Shown here: positions 24,964 through 34,932 of the stretch, piece after piece
How positions within the stretch are numbered: the first letter of the stretch is position 1
Layout: every line of letters begins with the position of its first letter
Assembly: GCF_932526225.1 (NCBI RefSeq)
Contig: NC_064034.1
Span: 8,666,001-8,730,000 of the forward strand
Length of the DNA stretch: 64,000 nucleotides
Source of the DNA: Nematostella vectensis
Taxonomy: Eukaryota; Cnidaria; Anthozoa; Actiniaria; Edwardsiidae
Direction of reading: 5' to 3'
Notes under the pieces: model-generated
What the model was told of the DNA's origin: nothing
What the model saw: only the letters and a program-made list of their open reading frames with translations
Database searches by the model: none
Position numbers and translations under genes: made by a program

Positions 24964-25415
24964 TCAGGGGTGGATCCAGGTTTTTGAGTGAGTAGTTTCC
25001 ACCGAAACACCAACAATAGGGGTGTTTGGGGGCATGCTCCCCAAGAAAATTTGAAATTTCAAGCTCTATAAATGCCATTTTCTGCATTTTCAGAAAAGTT
25101 GATTACCCCAAAAAGAACAAAAAAACATGCTATCATAAAGGCAAAAAAAGTTTTATTTTGTTGGAGGTGGTACATGGACACCTTGCTCTACAAAAAAATT
25201 CTGGTATCCAAACCGGTGCCATTGGTCTATGTCCAATATAGCTGCCTACTAACTGTCTTTGAGCAGGAGAGGGAAAAATGGTACTTATAGATGGCAAGCC
25301 TGTGGTTGGTCCTTGGCCCAGGAGTTTTCAAGATAATAAGAAAAAAAATCCAATATTAATATCATATGTCATATACAAAAGATATGTAAAAATTATAGAC
25401 AGTATATACAGTATT
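24964..25415. other. Copy-1-specific block (~450 bp)
   Basis: This block lies between TTAATATGTGTA and TACATGTATAAATTG. In the second copy those flanks are joined directly (about 45,931-45,945). It is either an insertion in copy 1 or a deletion in copy 2. It begins with GGGGTGGATCCAGG, a word seen at the ends of other short repeats here. No gene is seen. Confidence 0.6.
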
Positions 25416-25631
25416 ACATGTATAAATTGATTGCTTGATAAAATACGATGTTATACATTTTTAATACTGCTTGTATTGATTTTAGCGGAACTCTTTGCCA
25501 AAAGAAACCACAATCCCTCCAGCCCTATTCCTCTCACTGTCTCGTTAAAGCTATTTAGAGTCGATTACAAATGACATATTTGATTGTTTCGTTTTTTTGT
25601 CCAGTACAGCTCTTACGAGCAGTCTCAGGTG

Positions 25632-25804
25632 CAGGGGCGGAACCTAAGGATGGGCCGCCCCCTCCCCCCCTATTTTCAGACATTTGGCTTAGAAATAACA
25701 AGAAATACAAGGAAATCCACGAAAGAACAATGAATCCGGCCCCCTTTTCCTGAAGCCCTTGCTTCGCCCCCCCCCCCTTTTTGCAACTCCTGGATCAGCC
25801 CCTG
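25632..25804. mobile_element. Short inverted-repeat element, family B
   Basis: It starts CAGGGGCGGAACC and ends GGATCAGCCCCTG, which are imperfect inverted ends. The interior contains C-rich tracts. The same element lies at the paralogous position 46,155-46,330, so it predates the duplication. Confidence 0.6.
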
Positions 25805-26149
25805 AAGTAGCGTTTGCGGTTGTACAATGCGCTCTTTTTATGTACAGCATATCAAACATATTCCCCACGGATAGTGTCCTTCGTATGCATTGCCTTATAT
25901 GGGCATTGATGCCCATATTTAGAAGAGCTAAAGTTTACCCGCTCCCTGATCTCCATAAAACATGGTGAAAAATGCTGATTCCTTTCAATTTGAGACTCGA
26001 GGCAAAAATGTGTCAAAAAAAACTTTATCGCTTGGTCAAATCTTTATCACACAAGTCTTGAAAAGCCCTTAGACCCAGGCCTCCAAGAGATTGGCCGAGC
26101 GAGATTTAAGGTCACCCAAATATTTATATGTACACGATGGCTTTACAGC

Positions 26150-26288
26150 GGCGTGGCCAGGGTTTTTTAACAGGAGGGGGCACAAAAGGCCCTTTCAAGG
26201 CATTTTCTTCTGTATTTTAGATGTTTCATACATTTACTGTATTTTTGGCTGCTAGAAAGAGGGGGGGGGCTGCGGCTACGCCCCTCTG
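26150..26288. mobile_element. Short inverted-repeat element, family C
   Basis: The left end is GGCGTGGCCAGG and the right end GGCTACGCCCC, with a shared interior (AACAGGAGGGGGCACAAAAG). Related copies lie at 46,693-46,832 and 62,238-62,390, the last with the cleanest GGCGTAGCCAGG / CCTGGCTACG ends. It is non-coding. Confidence 0.65.
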
Positions 26289-26970
26289 CTTTATAAACCC
26301 ATTCGACACACTTAAGAGCTGATACACTGTGAATCTTGGTGGCTTGCCTGGATTAAACTATTACAGATTGCCCGTCCTTCAGGTGTAGGAAAACACTTCT
26401 GGCTGTATTGCTTTAATTCTCCGCTTTCGATAAAAAACAGACTTTCTCCTATTGCATAACCGCTTCTGCGTTGTATGTGGTACATGTGCAAGTGACCCAT
26501 GCTAAATAGTGGTGCTAGGGTCAGCGCCTTCATTCTGATAATACATTGGTTGGGCTGTGAAGCTTCTAGCAATACATTCGTTACGTAACTGCCATCTAAT
26601 AATTATTTGCACGTGTGACCCTAATTAGCAAGGTATCTAGAACTCCCGATGTTAAGGTACGGCATGCACGTTCGCCATAAAGCATAAAATAGTATAAGTT
26701 AATGTTCCATAGCAGACCTTGTAGACTTTACTATAACGCAGGGTTTGATCCGGGTCTTTTTCATCTTATCAGAAACAGGGGCCCTCATAGGAAAGGGAGT
26801 GAGAAGGTGCTGTCAGCATTTGAGGTATCGGGAAGTTTGGTACTTATAACCAATAGCTTTCTACTCCAAGGTATGTCTATCTTATGGTATGAAGCTTATC
26901 TCTTTCCTTTCTTGGCTACATTCTTTGCCGTACAACCAGCCCTCATTCCCTCCCCAAGACCCGCCACTGA

Positions 26971-27285
26971 TGAAAGGGCCTACCTTGTTGCCATCTATTG
27001 TGTACTCATTAGATCTGTTGTGGAGTACGCATGTCCAGTATGGGCTAATATACCAGGGTTCCTTGTCGGGATTGTTGGGGGCATCCAAAAGACGGCCCTC
27101 CGTATCGTTTTACCCCATCTACGATACAAGGAGGCCTTGGACGCCAGCGGGCTCCAAAGACTTGCTGACCGCAGTCGCGAGCTGTGTATCAGTCTCATGA
27201 CCTCCGATAAGGAGCTAGAACCCTTTCGATCTGTAATTACTGGAGGCGTAATTAGTAACGAGCATGGATCTGTCTATCTATCTAT
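26971..27285 (+). pseudogene. 5'-truncated LINE fragment (reverse-transcriptase C-terminus)
   Basis: An open segment reads YCVLIRSVVEYACPVW, then GGIQKTALRIVLPHLRY and EALDASGLQRLADRSRELC. This is the usual C-terminal domain after the LINE reverse transcriptase. It ends in a TCTATCTATCTATC tail, as CR1/L2-type LINEs end in short tandem repeats. The paralogous site near 47,515 lacks it, so it inserted in copy 1 after the duplication (or was lost from copy 2). It is a fragment only. Confidence 0.75.
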
Positions 27286-27362
27286 CCAGAGCCATTCAAT
27301 CGAATCAACGGGGATTGTAACAGATCCCGGATTATGATTTCTCTCTTTATATGAAAATAACA

Positions 27363-27368
27363 CCTTGA
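27363..27368. repeat. Target-site duplication, left (CCTTGA)
   Basis: CCTTGA directly precedes the left terminal inverted repeat. It recurs at 39,826-39,831 and is single in the empty paralogous site at 47,595-47,600. Six base pairs is the usual Polinton target duplication. Confidence 0.93.
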
Positions 27369-27746
27369 GGGGGGGACTGGGGACTTTCAGTGAAACGAGT
27401 GGGAGGCGCGAATCGCCCCTCCGGGCCTCCCAGCCCCGTCTTAGGCCTGGAGGGGCCCAGCGCCCCTCCGACCCCCCAGCCCCATTCCAGGCTGGGGACT
27501 TCCAGTGACACCGAAACGCGTTTCGCGTAGATTAATAATCGCTGGTTATTAATCTACGTCGGGAACACTTCGCGTAGATGGATACTTAGCAGAGGTAAGT
27601 CTACGCAAAACACACTCCGCGTAGATGAGTGATTAGCAGTGTGAGCAATCATTAATCCGCTGTCTATCGACAGCAGCGGGACTGGGGACTTTCATAGAAA
27701 CGAGTGGGAACCTTGCAATTAGACCTCCGTCTGTCCTGTGGTATAC
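27369..27746. repeat. Left terminal inverted repeat
   Basis: The TIR starts with a G run followed by GACTGGGGACTTTCAGTG and ends in GTATAC. It matches the right TIR with about seven substitutions and a few small indels by eye. Inside are three direct CGCGTAGAT words, two inverted relatives (ATCTACG, GTCTACGC) and a perfect 12-bp palindrome with a 7-base loop (27,527-27,557). A 30-bp word (ACTGGGGACTTTCA..GAAACGAGTGGGA) occurs near both edges of the TIR. Confidence 0.95.
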
Positions 27747-27864
27747 GTATATGTGTATATAGCATGTGCATAGCGTTGGGGTGGGCCGCCACCCTACTGA
27801 CCGCGGAATGACCGTTTTTCGGGAGTGAATTCAAAGCCGCTGGCGTGGCGTTTAAACCTGAGCT

Positions 27865-28367
27865 TTACTCGAACAAATCGCTCCCGAACTCCTCGCGAAT
27901 TTCTCGTAGCCTCTTTTTCATCTTTTCGCGTGTTTCCAGGGGGGTGCCCTTTCTTGCTTTTTTTTCTCACGCGATGCGAGGTCGTGTCGAGCTCTGATAG
28001 CGGCCTTGAGCGCGTAGTATCTCTCTTGTTCCTGAAGTATTAGCCGAAACTCTTCGTCTGAGATATGCCCGTCTTGCAGAGCCTTAAAGACCAGCTCGCT
28101 AATCGAGTTTTTCTTACTCTCCGCTAAAACCATCGTGTCTTCGTGTTTAGCCACCTTGCTCGTAAGACCCCTAGAGGCTACCACCACGCCCACGCCCACG
28201 ACACCGACCAGCCCAGCGACCTCTGCCAGCGGACCGCCGAACCGCAGAACCCCTATCCCACTCAAAGAGACCCCCACCCCGGCGCTGGAAAGCGCCCCTG
28301 CAGCGATGCCGGATGTCACAGACACAGCATGGGTAACGGCAAGGGCGCGCTTATACTTTTTCCGCAC
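27865..28367 (-). pseudogene. Small glycine-rich membrane protein of the element, frameshifted
   Basis: The minus-strand frame starts from a basic KKYKRAL segment, has two Gly/Ala/Val-rich hydrophobic segments (about residues 15-70) and ends in a charged helical region containing GHISDEEFRLILQEQER. An A run near 27,958-27,965 appears to shift the frame; the alternative frame continues with basic helical text to a TAA at 27,865. No convincing ATG precedes the frame and an upstream in-frame TGA is close. Proteins of this type recur next to the capsid and integrase genes in related cnidarian elements, as far as I recall. A virion or membrane role is a guess. Confidence 0.5.
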
Positions 28368-28517
28368 CTGCCGATGATGCGTTATCTCGTTGTCATAATA
28401 GTGTCATATTTTCTGGAGTCGGAAGCTTTGTACGTCGCTGCCGATGCTTGCCTCACCGGGAAGATCGCGCTCATGCCCAATGGCGTTGCGTTCCTGAATG
28501 CCGAGCTTTGCGCACTA

Positions 28518-29480
28518 TTATTTCTCATTGCTTTGCATTCGACGAACCAAGAACGCGGCTACGGCTAGAATGAGCAGCCACGCATTTTCGCCAAGGAATT
28601 TCACCGCTTCTCCTGCAGCCTTAAACACGAAGTTCGCGATGCTGCCTACTAGCCCAGGGAGAAGCTCGCCTAGCTTTTTCCCGATAGCCTTAAGCCCGTT
28701 ACCGACCCCTCTGGCCACGGAGGAGAGCGACTTGCCGAGCGACGTCACAATAGCCGCGATCGTCGTCGCTACGGCCAACCCGATAGCGGTGACGGTAAAG
28801 CCGTACTTTTTGAAGATGGCTTTGATGCGCTCTCTTAGCGGCTTTTGGTTCTCGAGCTCTCGGTTTTCGCGTTCTCGTTCGTCAATCTCGGATAGCCTCT
28901 CCTCGTTGCGCTCACGGGCCTCTTGGCGGCGACTCTCTGACGTGTTAGGGTCGTCGATGGTCTCCCTGTCTGTGGCCACCACCCCTTGCAGCTCTTGGAC
29001 TGGTTCTGTGTTCTCCTAAATGACCGCGTCTATCTCTGCCACGGACCCCATCGCCAGCTTGAAGCCTTTCAGCTTTGCAACGTCCTGTCGAACGCTCCCG
29101 TCCTCATTGAACAGCTGTCTTGGTTTAGTCCAACCTCCTTTGCAGAGGTTGCGAAGCTGTATTAGCGTCTTTCCCCTCCTGTCTGACTGGAACCGTATCA
29201 GACTCTCGTTAAGGTCAGGGTATTCATCCCTGAGGGACTGGAGACCGAGTCTTGTCGCTGCACCCTCTGTGGTAAACGAGGTTTCGGCGGTCGTTTGCGT
29301 TGCGCTTAGCGTAGCCATGCTATGCGCAGCATGCATACGCGATGACGTGCTCGTCATTGGGATCGACTCCCCATCGTCGGGGTCAAACGGGATAAGGGGC
29401 GTCGCCTCGTCGTCCCCCGCTCCGCGATCGTCGGACGCACCCGGCAAGGCATCGTCAATGTCAACGTCAACATCACCCAA
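28518..29480 (-). pseudogene. Element gene interrupted by an in-frame TAG; C-terminal membrane helices
   Basis: Two minus-strand open stretches (29,480-29,016 and 28,982-28,518) share one frame and are separated by TAG at 29,018-29,016, so they probably were one protein of about 320 residues. The upstream part is acidic and Ser/Thr-rich. The downstream part has a highly charged RERNEERLSEIDERERE coiled region and then two or three hydrophobic segments (FTVTAIGLAVATTIAAIV near the middle, AWLLILAVAAFLV near the end). No ATG is evident at the 5' end; the frame opens at a TTG, divergent from the capsid gene. The family is not recognised. A minor structural or membrane-active protein is possible. 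Confidence 0.5.
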
Positions 29481-29600
29481 GATGCGTGCGCATAACTCGT
29501 GCTATGCTATATTAGACATGTCTAACAGACCGCACCATAGCCACGCGGCTTCGTACTTTATGTACATATACGTATACGATATATAATATACGTAATAGGG

Positions 29601-30844
29601 ATGTCAGTCAGCGATAAACTTGACCCCCAACGAACACCCAGAACTCCTCTGGGGTTGAAAGCCGAGAGAACTGTTTCCCGGGTCACTCTCAACCCGTCGA
29701 CGGCCTCCCCAGGCGAGACGCTATATGTGGTGGTCCCAAAGCTTGTGCCTGGCTCCTTTAGGGTCGGTTCCGATCTCTCCATCTCAGGCCAAGCAAATAA
29801 TACCGTCGTGAACAACGTCGGCCAAAATCTCGTAAGCCGCCTGAAAATCACGTTTTCAGGAGAAACGCTTAAGGACACCAACCGCTACGACGTCTTCAAG
29901 ACGTATGAGGAGCTTTACCTGTCCAAGGTCGAGAGAGAGGACCGCCTGGAGCAGCGCATACAGTCAGAAAACATGCGCAAGCTTCGCTCAAAGGCTGGTG
30001 ATAAAGCGACTAGTAACGCCAAGGAGAACGCTCTAAACGCCGCCCACGGGGCGAGGTACACCGTCCCGCTAGACCATTCTCTGCTGACGGACCACGGCGT
30101 ACTGTACCCAAGGGCTCTCTCCGAGGCGCTGCTCTTCGAGATCACGCTCGCAACGGTTGACCAGGTAGTAGTCGGAAGCGATGCTACCAAATCATCCTAT
30201 GGCGTCAAAAATCTAGAGCTGGAAAACGAAAGCCTGAGGGACGACAACCTCGCCCGGTCTGCAGCCGCCGCCTACCAAAACGGCACAACGTTCTTCTAAG
30301 AGCAAGTGAACCTTCACAAGACCTTCGTGATTAGCAAAGGGACGGACAACATAATCAACGAGAGTGTCAACCTGCCGCGAAGGTCTATGAGTGGTCTGTT
30401 GCTCCTCTTTGTGGAGCCATACACGGCAGGGGCTCGCGACTCTGAGAAGTTTGTGTACCCCGACATCAAGAGCGTTCGCGTTACAATCGACGGCATGCCA
30501 AACAAGGTCTTCAGCCAGGGGCTGCGCCCCACGGATTTCTGGAGGGAGGCGAAAAGGCGGTTCGTCCGCCCCTCCCGGGGGGGTACAGCGGAGCGCCTGC
30601 CGCCCCGGCAATCGGCCCCGAGTCGTTCTATGGCGATAACAAGTTTGCTCTGTGGATCGACCTTCGAACGACGGACGACAGTGCTATCCATGGGGGTCTC
30701 CGATTGGTCAATACCCGCGACGGTGTGCACCTCGTGATAAAACACACGGCAAGCGGCAAGGGTACCGTAAACTGTCATGTGTTTGTGGTGGCCGACGCCC
30801 AAATGAACCTTATGAACGGACAGCTAGAGTCCATACAATACTGA
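29601..30844 (+). pseudogene. Probable major capsid protein gene, broken
   Basis: The gene starts at ATG 29,601 and would encode about 413 residues. It is the longest plus-strand gene, precedes the packaging ATPase and fits a double-jelly-roll capsid protein by position, size and beta-rich text, but the fold cannot be proven by eye. Recognisable segments are NNVGQNLVSRLKITFSGE, RYTVPLDHSLLTDHGV and INESVNLPRRSMSG. TAA at 30,297-30,299 breaks the frame, which continues in the same frame afterwards. A second break lies near the seven-G run at about 30,580, after which the final part (FYGDNKFALWIDLR and onward) is in another frame. That part ends at TGA 30,842-30,844. The protein cannot be made intact. 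Confidence 0.7.
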
Positions 30845-30884
30845 GCACAGACACGAAGTGCGCGAAGCGCTGCGGCAGCGCGGT

Positions 30885-31487
30885 ATGGACCCGAAAAACA
30901 TCCCATTTAACGCTCTCATCGTGGGCCCGACGTCATGCGTGAAGACCCGATTCATAGTGGACCGGCTGCGCGGCCCTTTCCGGGGCAAGTTTGACTACAT
31001 CGTACTCATGTGCCCTACCTTTGTCTACAACAAAACATACGACGGCTTCGGCGAGGGCGACAATCGTCTGTTTGTCATCACACCTGAGGCGGCTCAGATC
31101 GACATACTGCTGAGGTTTGTCTCCGCTCTCTTCGAAGGCACTAATACGCTAATCATACTCGACGACTGTGCGGCCTCGAAAGACGTAAAGAGGCGCTCTG
31201 ACCAGCTCGTCAACTTGGCGTTCAGCGCGCGCCACGTGGGTATTAGCGTGTGGGTGATCACGCAGCAGCTCACCAGCATCACTAAGCCGTTCCGTGAGAA
31301 CATCGCGGCCTTGATGGTCTTCTATACCCCGAGCAAGGCGGACATGAAAGCTATCCTGCATGACTACGGCGCGGAGCTCTCAAAAGAGAAGATGAAAGAG
31401 TACATGAAGGCCCTCAAGACGAAAAAGTTTTCGAAGTTAGAGTTTTGCTTGCGTCACCCTTATACCATCGCCCTAGTTGAACGGTAA
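30885..31487 (+). CDS. A32/FtsK-HerA-type genome-packaging ATPase, altered Walker A
   Basis: This family pumps DNA into capsids of Polintons, adintoviruses and related double-jelly-roll viruses. The first ATG (30,885) gives 200 residues, a normal length for Polinton ATPases. Near residue 14 the Walker A region reads GPTSCVKT where GPTxxGKT is expected; the glycine before KT is replaced by valine. Walker B is LIILDDC (about residues 87-93), followed by the sensor-like VWVITQQL. The YIVLMCPTFVYNKTY segment is typical of the Polinton branch. The frame is otherwise open and starts about 40 bp after the capsid gene ends. The Walker A change probably removes activity, which is inference. Confidence 0.85.
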   Translation: MDPKNIPFNALIVGPTSCVKTRFIVDRLRGPFRGKFDYIVLMCPTFVYNKTYDGFGEGDNRLFVITPEAAQIDILLRFVSALFEGTNTLIILDDCAASKDVKRRSDQLVNLAFSARHVGISVWVITQQLTSITKPFRENIAALMVFYTPSKADMKAILHDYGAELSKEKMKEYMKALKTKKFSKLEFCLRHPYTIALVER

Positions 31488-31571
31488 GCGCAGTAAACCA
31501 CCGCCCACGTATGCCCTAGGGCATAACGCATTGATCACACGTGTTGCACCTTAGCCACGGCAGGGGGGTGC

Positions 31572-32174
31572 ATGATGAGCGATGAATACTTTGGGAGTCT
31601 TCTTGAGGGGGGCGCCGCCGGCCTCCCGGCCGTCGAATCGTTGGACTGCTCGACGCACCCTGCCGGGACGGCAACCGGAGGTGAGCAAACTGAGGTAGCA
31701 GACGCGAGGGAGAAACTCGCGATTCTCGTAGCCTCGGGGAAGTCGAGAGAAATGGTAGGCAAGGCCCTGACTCACGACGACGTCAAACGCATGAGCGCCG
31801 AGGAGGTGAGGAAGTACGAGAAGCGATACGAGACCGCTCTAGCCAGCCGGACTACAGACGCCCTGGCAGACAGCTTTCTGAAGCTTACGACCAAGCTAGT
31901 AGGCATGGCGCTGCCGATAGACAGTGTGGTCGGTCTTCACAATGACCTAGTGTCCGACTACATCATCAACAACGAGCTCCGCCTGTCTCTACGCTGCGGT
32001 CGTTTGATGTCTTTAGCCGTCGGGGCGTTACACGTAGCACGTCATGTGAACACCGCCGGAACGGCAAGCGCTGACACGCGGTGTCAACACGAGTTAGCAG
32101 TCGCGGACTCACCAGTGGTTTGCCCGCAAACGCACAGTGGCGAGTCTGCCATCCCAGAGCAGACGTTCATTTGA
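31572..32174 (+). CDS. Element protein of unknown function, 200 aa
   Basis: Open from ATG 31,572. The N-terminal 45 residues are low-complexity. The middle has an alpha-helical segment with LAILVASGKSREMVGKALTH and KRMSAEEVRKYEKRYE, followed by a mildly hydrophobic stretch (FLKLTTKLVGMALPI) and a second one near LMSLAVGALHVA. No catalytic motif is visible. By position, between the ATPase and a basic membrane protein, it could be a minor virion or scaffold component. I recognise the helical part as recurring in related cnidarian elements but not as a named family. Confidence 0.5.
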   Translation: MMSDEYFGSLLEGGAAGLPAVESLDCSTHPAGTATGGEQTEVADAREKLAILVASGKSREMVGKALTHDDVKRMSAEEVRKYEKRYETALASRTTDALADSFLKLTTKLVGMALPIDSVVGLHNDLVSDYIINNELRLSLRCGRLMSLAVGALHVARHVNTAGTASADTRCQHELAVADSPVVCPQTHSGESAIPEQTFI

Positions 32175-32215
32175 AAGCTTGCCACTTCTTCAGCAACCAA
32201 GTAGTTGCATCACAA

Positions 32216-32830
32216 ATGGAGGAACCTCAAGAAAGTACTAGTGCCCAGCATCTCGCGGAACCTGACAAACAAGCTGCGGAACAAGCTGCTTATGGACCTG
32301 CATGTACGCCTTTGGCGTTGGCGGAGAGAATCACGAGCCTCGAACCACCCGCGACCCGACCTAAACACCCTGGGCGAGTCAAAGCTGGTAGGCGCTTGGC
32401 AGAGTGGAACCGACTTAAAAGAGCGAAGAAAGAGACATTTCGTGTCGTGCAACACGTTGGGTCGCCGGCCGCTAGCGAGCCGCAGGGACGCGAGGGCTTG
32501 CGCGCGCGCGCTGAAGGCATACACACACCAGTCCCGGAAAGCAACTCTGCTTGGTCGGCTAGCTCGGTTATCGGGGTCGCTGGTCTTCTAGTGTCATCGA
32601 TCGGCCTCTACACACGCAGGCGGGAGCTAGCTGCCGCGTTCACTCGTACACCAGCTGTTAACCAGCGAGCTACCGATCCACTTGCCACCGAAGGTACCGA
32701 CGACGTGACTCCGCCCGCAAGGCCGCCGCTGGCGGCCGCACAGCAGACCAAGGATCAACCGCTTGCCGTTCCGGCGACAGCGCTTCGCGCTCCCGGACAG
32801 TGCAAATCTCGACTGTTAGCCATGGAGTAA
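32216..32830 (+). CDS. Basic single-pass membrane protein of the element, 204 aa
   Basis: The start is taken at ATG 32,216 (MEEPQESTSAQHLAEP). The N-terminal third is acidic. A Lys/Arg-rich segment, RVKAGRRLAEWNRLKRAKKE, follows at about residues 60-80. One transmembrane helix lies at about residues 120-140 (VIGVAGLLVSSIGLY) and is followed by Arg residues. The tail is Pro/Ala-rich. The pattern suggests a nucleic-acid- or membrane-associated virion protein. No named domain is seen. Confidence 0.5.
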   Translation: MEEPQESTSAQHLAEPDKQAAEQAAYGPACTPLALAERITSLEPPATRPKHPGRVKAGRRLAEWNRLKRAKKETFRVVQHVGSPAASEPQGREGLRARAEGIHTPVPESNSAWSASSVIGVAGLLVSSIGLYTRRRELAAAFTRTPAVNQRATDPLATEGTDDVTPPARPPLAAAQQTKDQPLAVPATALRAPGQCKSRLLAME

Positions 32831-32883
32831 GCATATATTTAAACACAAGGGCCCCACCCATATCCGCACGTCCGTGCATCGCA

Positions 32884-33089
32884 ATGTCGACGACGCAGCA
32901 AAGCAAGATTACAAAGACTATCACCGACGCCGCAGTCATAACCGGCCTCGTCGCCGGTATCGGCTGGGAGAAGACTTCACCAAAGACCTTTCCGCGAACG
33001 CCATAAACTACGCAAAAATGACTGCCGCCGTTGCAGGTGCTGTCGCTTTGAAGGGTTACCTTGAAGACCAGAAGATCCTGCCCATGTAG
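32884..33089 (+). pseudogene. Small hydrophobic element protein, frameshifted
   Basis: ATG 32,884 opens MSTTQQSKITKTITDAAVIT and a hydrophobic segment. The frame then shifts near 32,965-32,975 to one that reads GEDFTKDLSANAINYAKM and a second hydrophobic segment (AAVAGAVALKGYL), ending at 33,089. Undamaged it would be about 68 residues with two membrane segments. Function unknown. Confidence 0.5.
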
Positions 33090-33181
33090 TAGTGTACTGT
33101 GGCACACTACTACATGTGTAGGCCACGTATTAGACTCGTGTTCATGTTAGAACGCGTACACACAGCATCACACACTACTCG

Positions 33182-33607
33182 ATTGCCTCCATCGCGATTT
33201 TGGTTGGCGGCGCCGTCCTAAACGCGACTGCATTCGTTGGTGGCAACTACCTCGCAAAGTTCCTGTCGAACGATGAGAGCCCTTCCTTAGCTGAGAAGGA
33301 GAGGCACGGCAAGGCCCTAGAGAAATACCAACAAGACTATGGACGCTACCAACAGCGGCGGCAGAAAATCCTCGATTGGCAAGCTCAAAGTCGCGAGAGA
33401 GGGGCCCTCGCAAAGCAAAACTTCACCGACACTGACTACGTGCTCAAACTCTACAACCAGACCCGGCCAAAACAATCCCTGGAGTCGATGCGGGCTCCTG
33501 AGCTGTCCGACTACTACACCCCCAGCAAAACGCAGAAAATCGCCGAGTTGGCGTACATTGGCGCCGGCGCTCTCGCCATCGGCTACACAGCTAGCCGCTT
33601 GCTGTGA
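33182..33607 (+). CDS. Element protein with N- and C-terminal membrane segments, start lost
   Basis: The open frame covers about 141 codons. A hydrophobic N-terminus (LVGGAVLNATAFVGGNYLA) is followed by a charged coiled-coil region (EKERHGKALEKYQQDYGRYQ, RRQKILDWQAQ). A conserved-looking APELSDYYTPSKTQK segment and a C-terminal hydrophobic segment (IGAGALAIGYTA) complete it. No ATG lies at the 5' end; ATT at 33,182 sits where a start might have been. It lies just upstream of the integrase. Proteins of this layout recur in related cnidarian elements in my recollection; the function is unknown. Confidence 0.55.
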   Translation: MASIAILVGGAVLNATAFVGGNYLAKFLSNDESPSLAEKERHGKALEKYQQDYGRYQQRRQKILDWQAQSRERGALAKQNFTDTDYVLKLYNQTRPKQSLESMRAPELSDYYTPSKTQKIAELAYIGAGALAIGYTASRLL

Positions 33608-33699
33608 TGCAGCTGCCGTTCCAGCGCTGCGTCTAGGCGGCCTTTTTTCCATACTGCGCGTATACGTATAAGATGATTGCAGACCAGCTGTAGAGTGCT

Positions 33700-34932
33700 A
33701 TGCACGAGGCAGCAGCCGCTGCTAAGCGAGTGATACCGAAAGTGCGGTCGATGGGTGGGTGACACCGAAAGTGTCGTAGCTTTGGTGACATTGCTAACCG
33801 AAGCCTCGAGCTGTGGCGCGCAGACAGGGAGTGCGCTAAGAGGTTCGCCAATGCCGTTCTCCGGGGGCCTACCGACCTCAGAAAGACCGCCTCGGCACTA
33901 CCCGAGCAGACGGCAACCGCCTGTTGGAGACTGATACACCTGTTGCAATGTATCGCGATACATTATTGCCGACACGTAATGGCGGCGAAGCGCATGTCCG
34001 ACGAAGGACTCGATGCGTTCCTTCGTCCTATATACTACGCCAGAGGTGGCTTCCAGGGAGTGACCGCTCTGCATGCCAAACTTCCCAAGGGCTCAGCCTT
34101 CATAGATCGACTGCGCAAGTGGGTAAGCTCGCAGCCCGTCGGGGGCTACACACAGACACCCCCTCCTCCGACTACCTACGCCCACTTTTCGGAGCAGACA
34201 CCAAACCGTATCCACCAGTCGGACCTGCTATTCTTGCCAACCGACCGCGGGTACAAGTATGCCCTGACTGTCGTTGACGTTGCTTCACGATATAAAGCCG
34301 CCCGCCCACTGAAGACTAAGAGCGCGGCCGTCGTCTCCCGCGAACTCGCTGGCATCTATGCAGAGGGACCTCTCACATGGCCTAAAGTCCTCATGGTTGA
34401 TGACGGCACGGAGTTGAAGGGTGCTACCACAAAGCTCCTAACAGACCACGGGGTGGAGGTCCGACGGGCTGAGCCAGGGCACCACAGGAGCCAAGCTTTC
34501 GCCGAGTCTTTCCATCGCTGGCTGGCACAGCGCCTATTTCGTGCGCAGTACTCGAAGGAGCTTGCATCCGGCGAGACAAACCGCGAGTGGGTTACTGCTT
34601 TGCCAATCGTCATCTCGGACATAAACGCAACAAAGACTCGCATGACTGGCCTTGCGCCTAAAGACGCCATAAAGCTGAGGCGCGTGCCTCTCAAAGCCGA
34701 AAAGCCCCCCTAAGAGGTCCCCTTAGAGGTACGAACGGAGGTGTACATCGCCGTAAACGAGGAAGACCTTCAGGACAAGGGCCGACGGCGAGCGACGGAC
34801 CCGTGGTGGACAAGCAAGGCATACCCAATACTAAAGAGGGTCATGGAGCCCGGACAGCCAGTGTTGTATTACACGGCGTTCTCTAAGCACGGCTTCACGC
34901 GTTCGCATTTGCGTAGCGTGACGCTAGCGTGA
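33700..34932 (+). pseudogene. Retroviral-type (DDE) integrase, with in-frame stops
   Basis: Polinton integrases insert the element with 6-bp target duplications, as seen here. The core frame runs from about 33,943. Catalytic acidic residues fit: Asp in IHQSDLLFLP, Asp in MVDDGTELKG, and Glu in QAFAESFHRWL, 33-34 residues later. DVASRYKAARPLK is also typical. TAA at 34,711-34,713 interrupts the frame, after which the same frame continues with a C-terminal SH3/chromo-like segment (GRRRATDPWWTSKAY, EPGQPVLYY) to TGA 34,930-34,932. Upstream, the same frame extends to an ATG at 33,700 with TGA at 33,760-33,762. No clear HHCC zinc site is visible in the N-terminal part. The stop abuts the polymerase gene's stop on the other strand. 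Confidence 0.85.

Noticed and set aside
26702-27337. A 211-codon host gene
   Set aside because: Only the middle part resembles a protein (LINE reverse-transcriptase tail); the sides are flanking DNA shared with the copy lacking the insertion.
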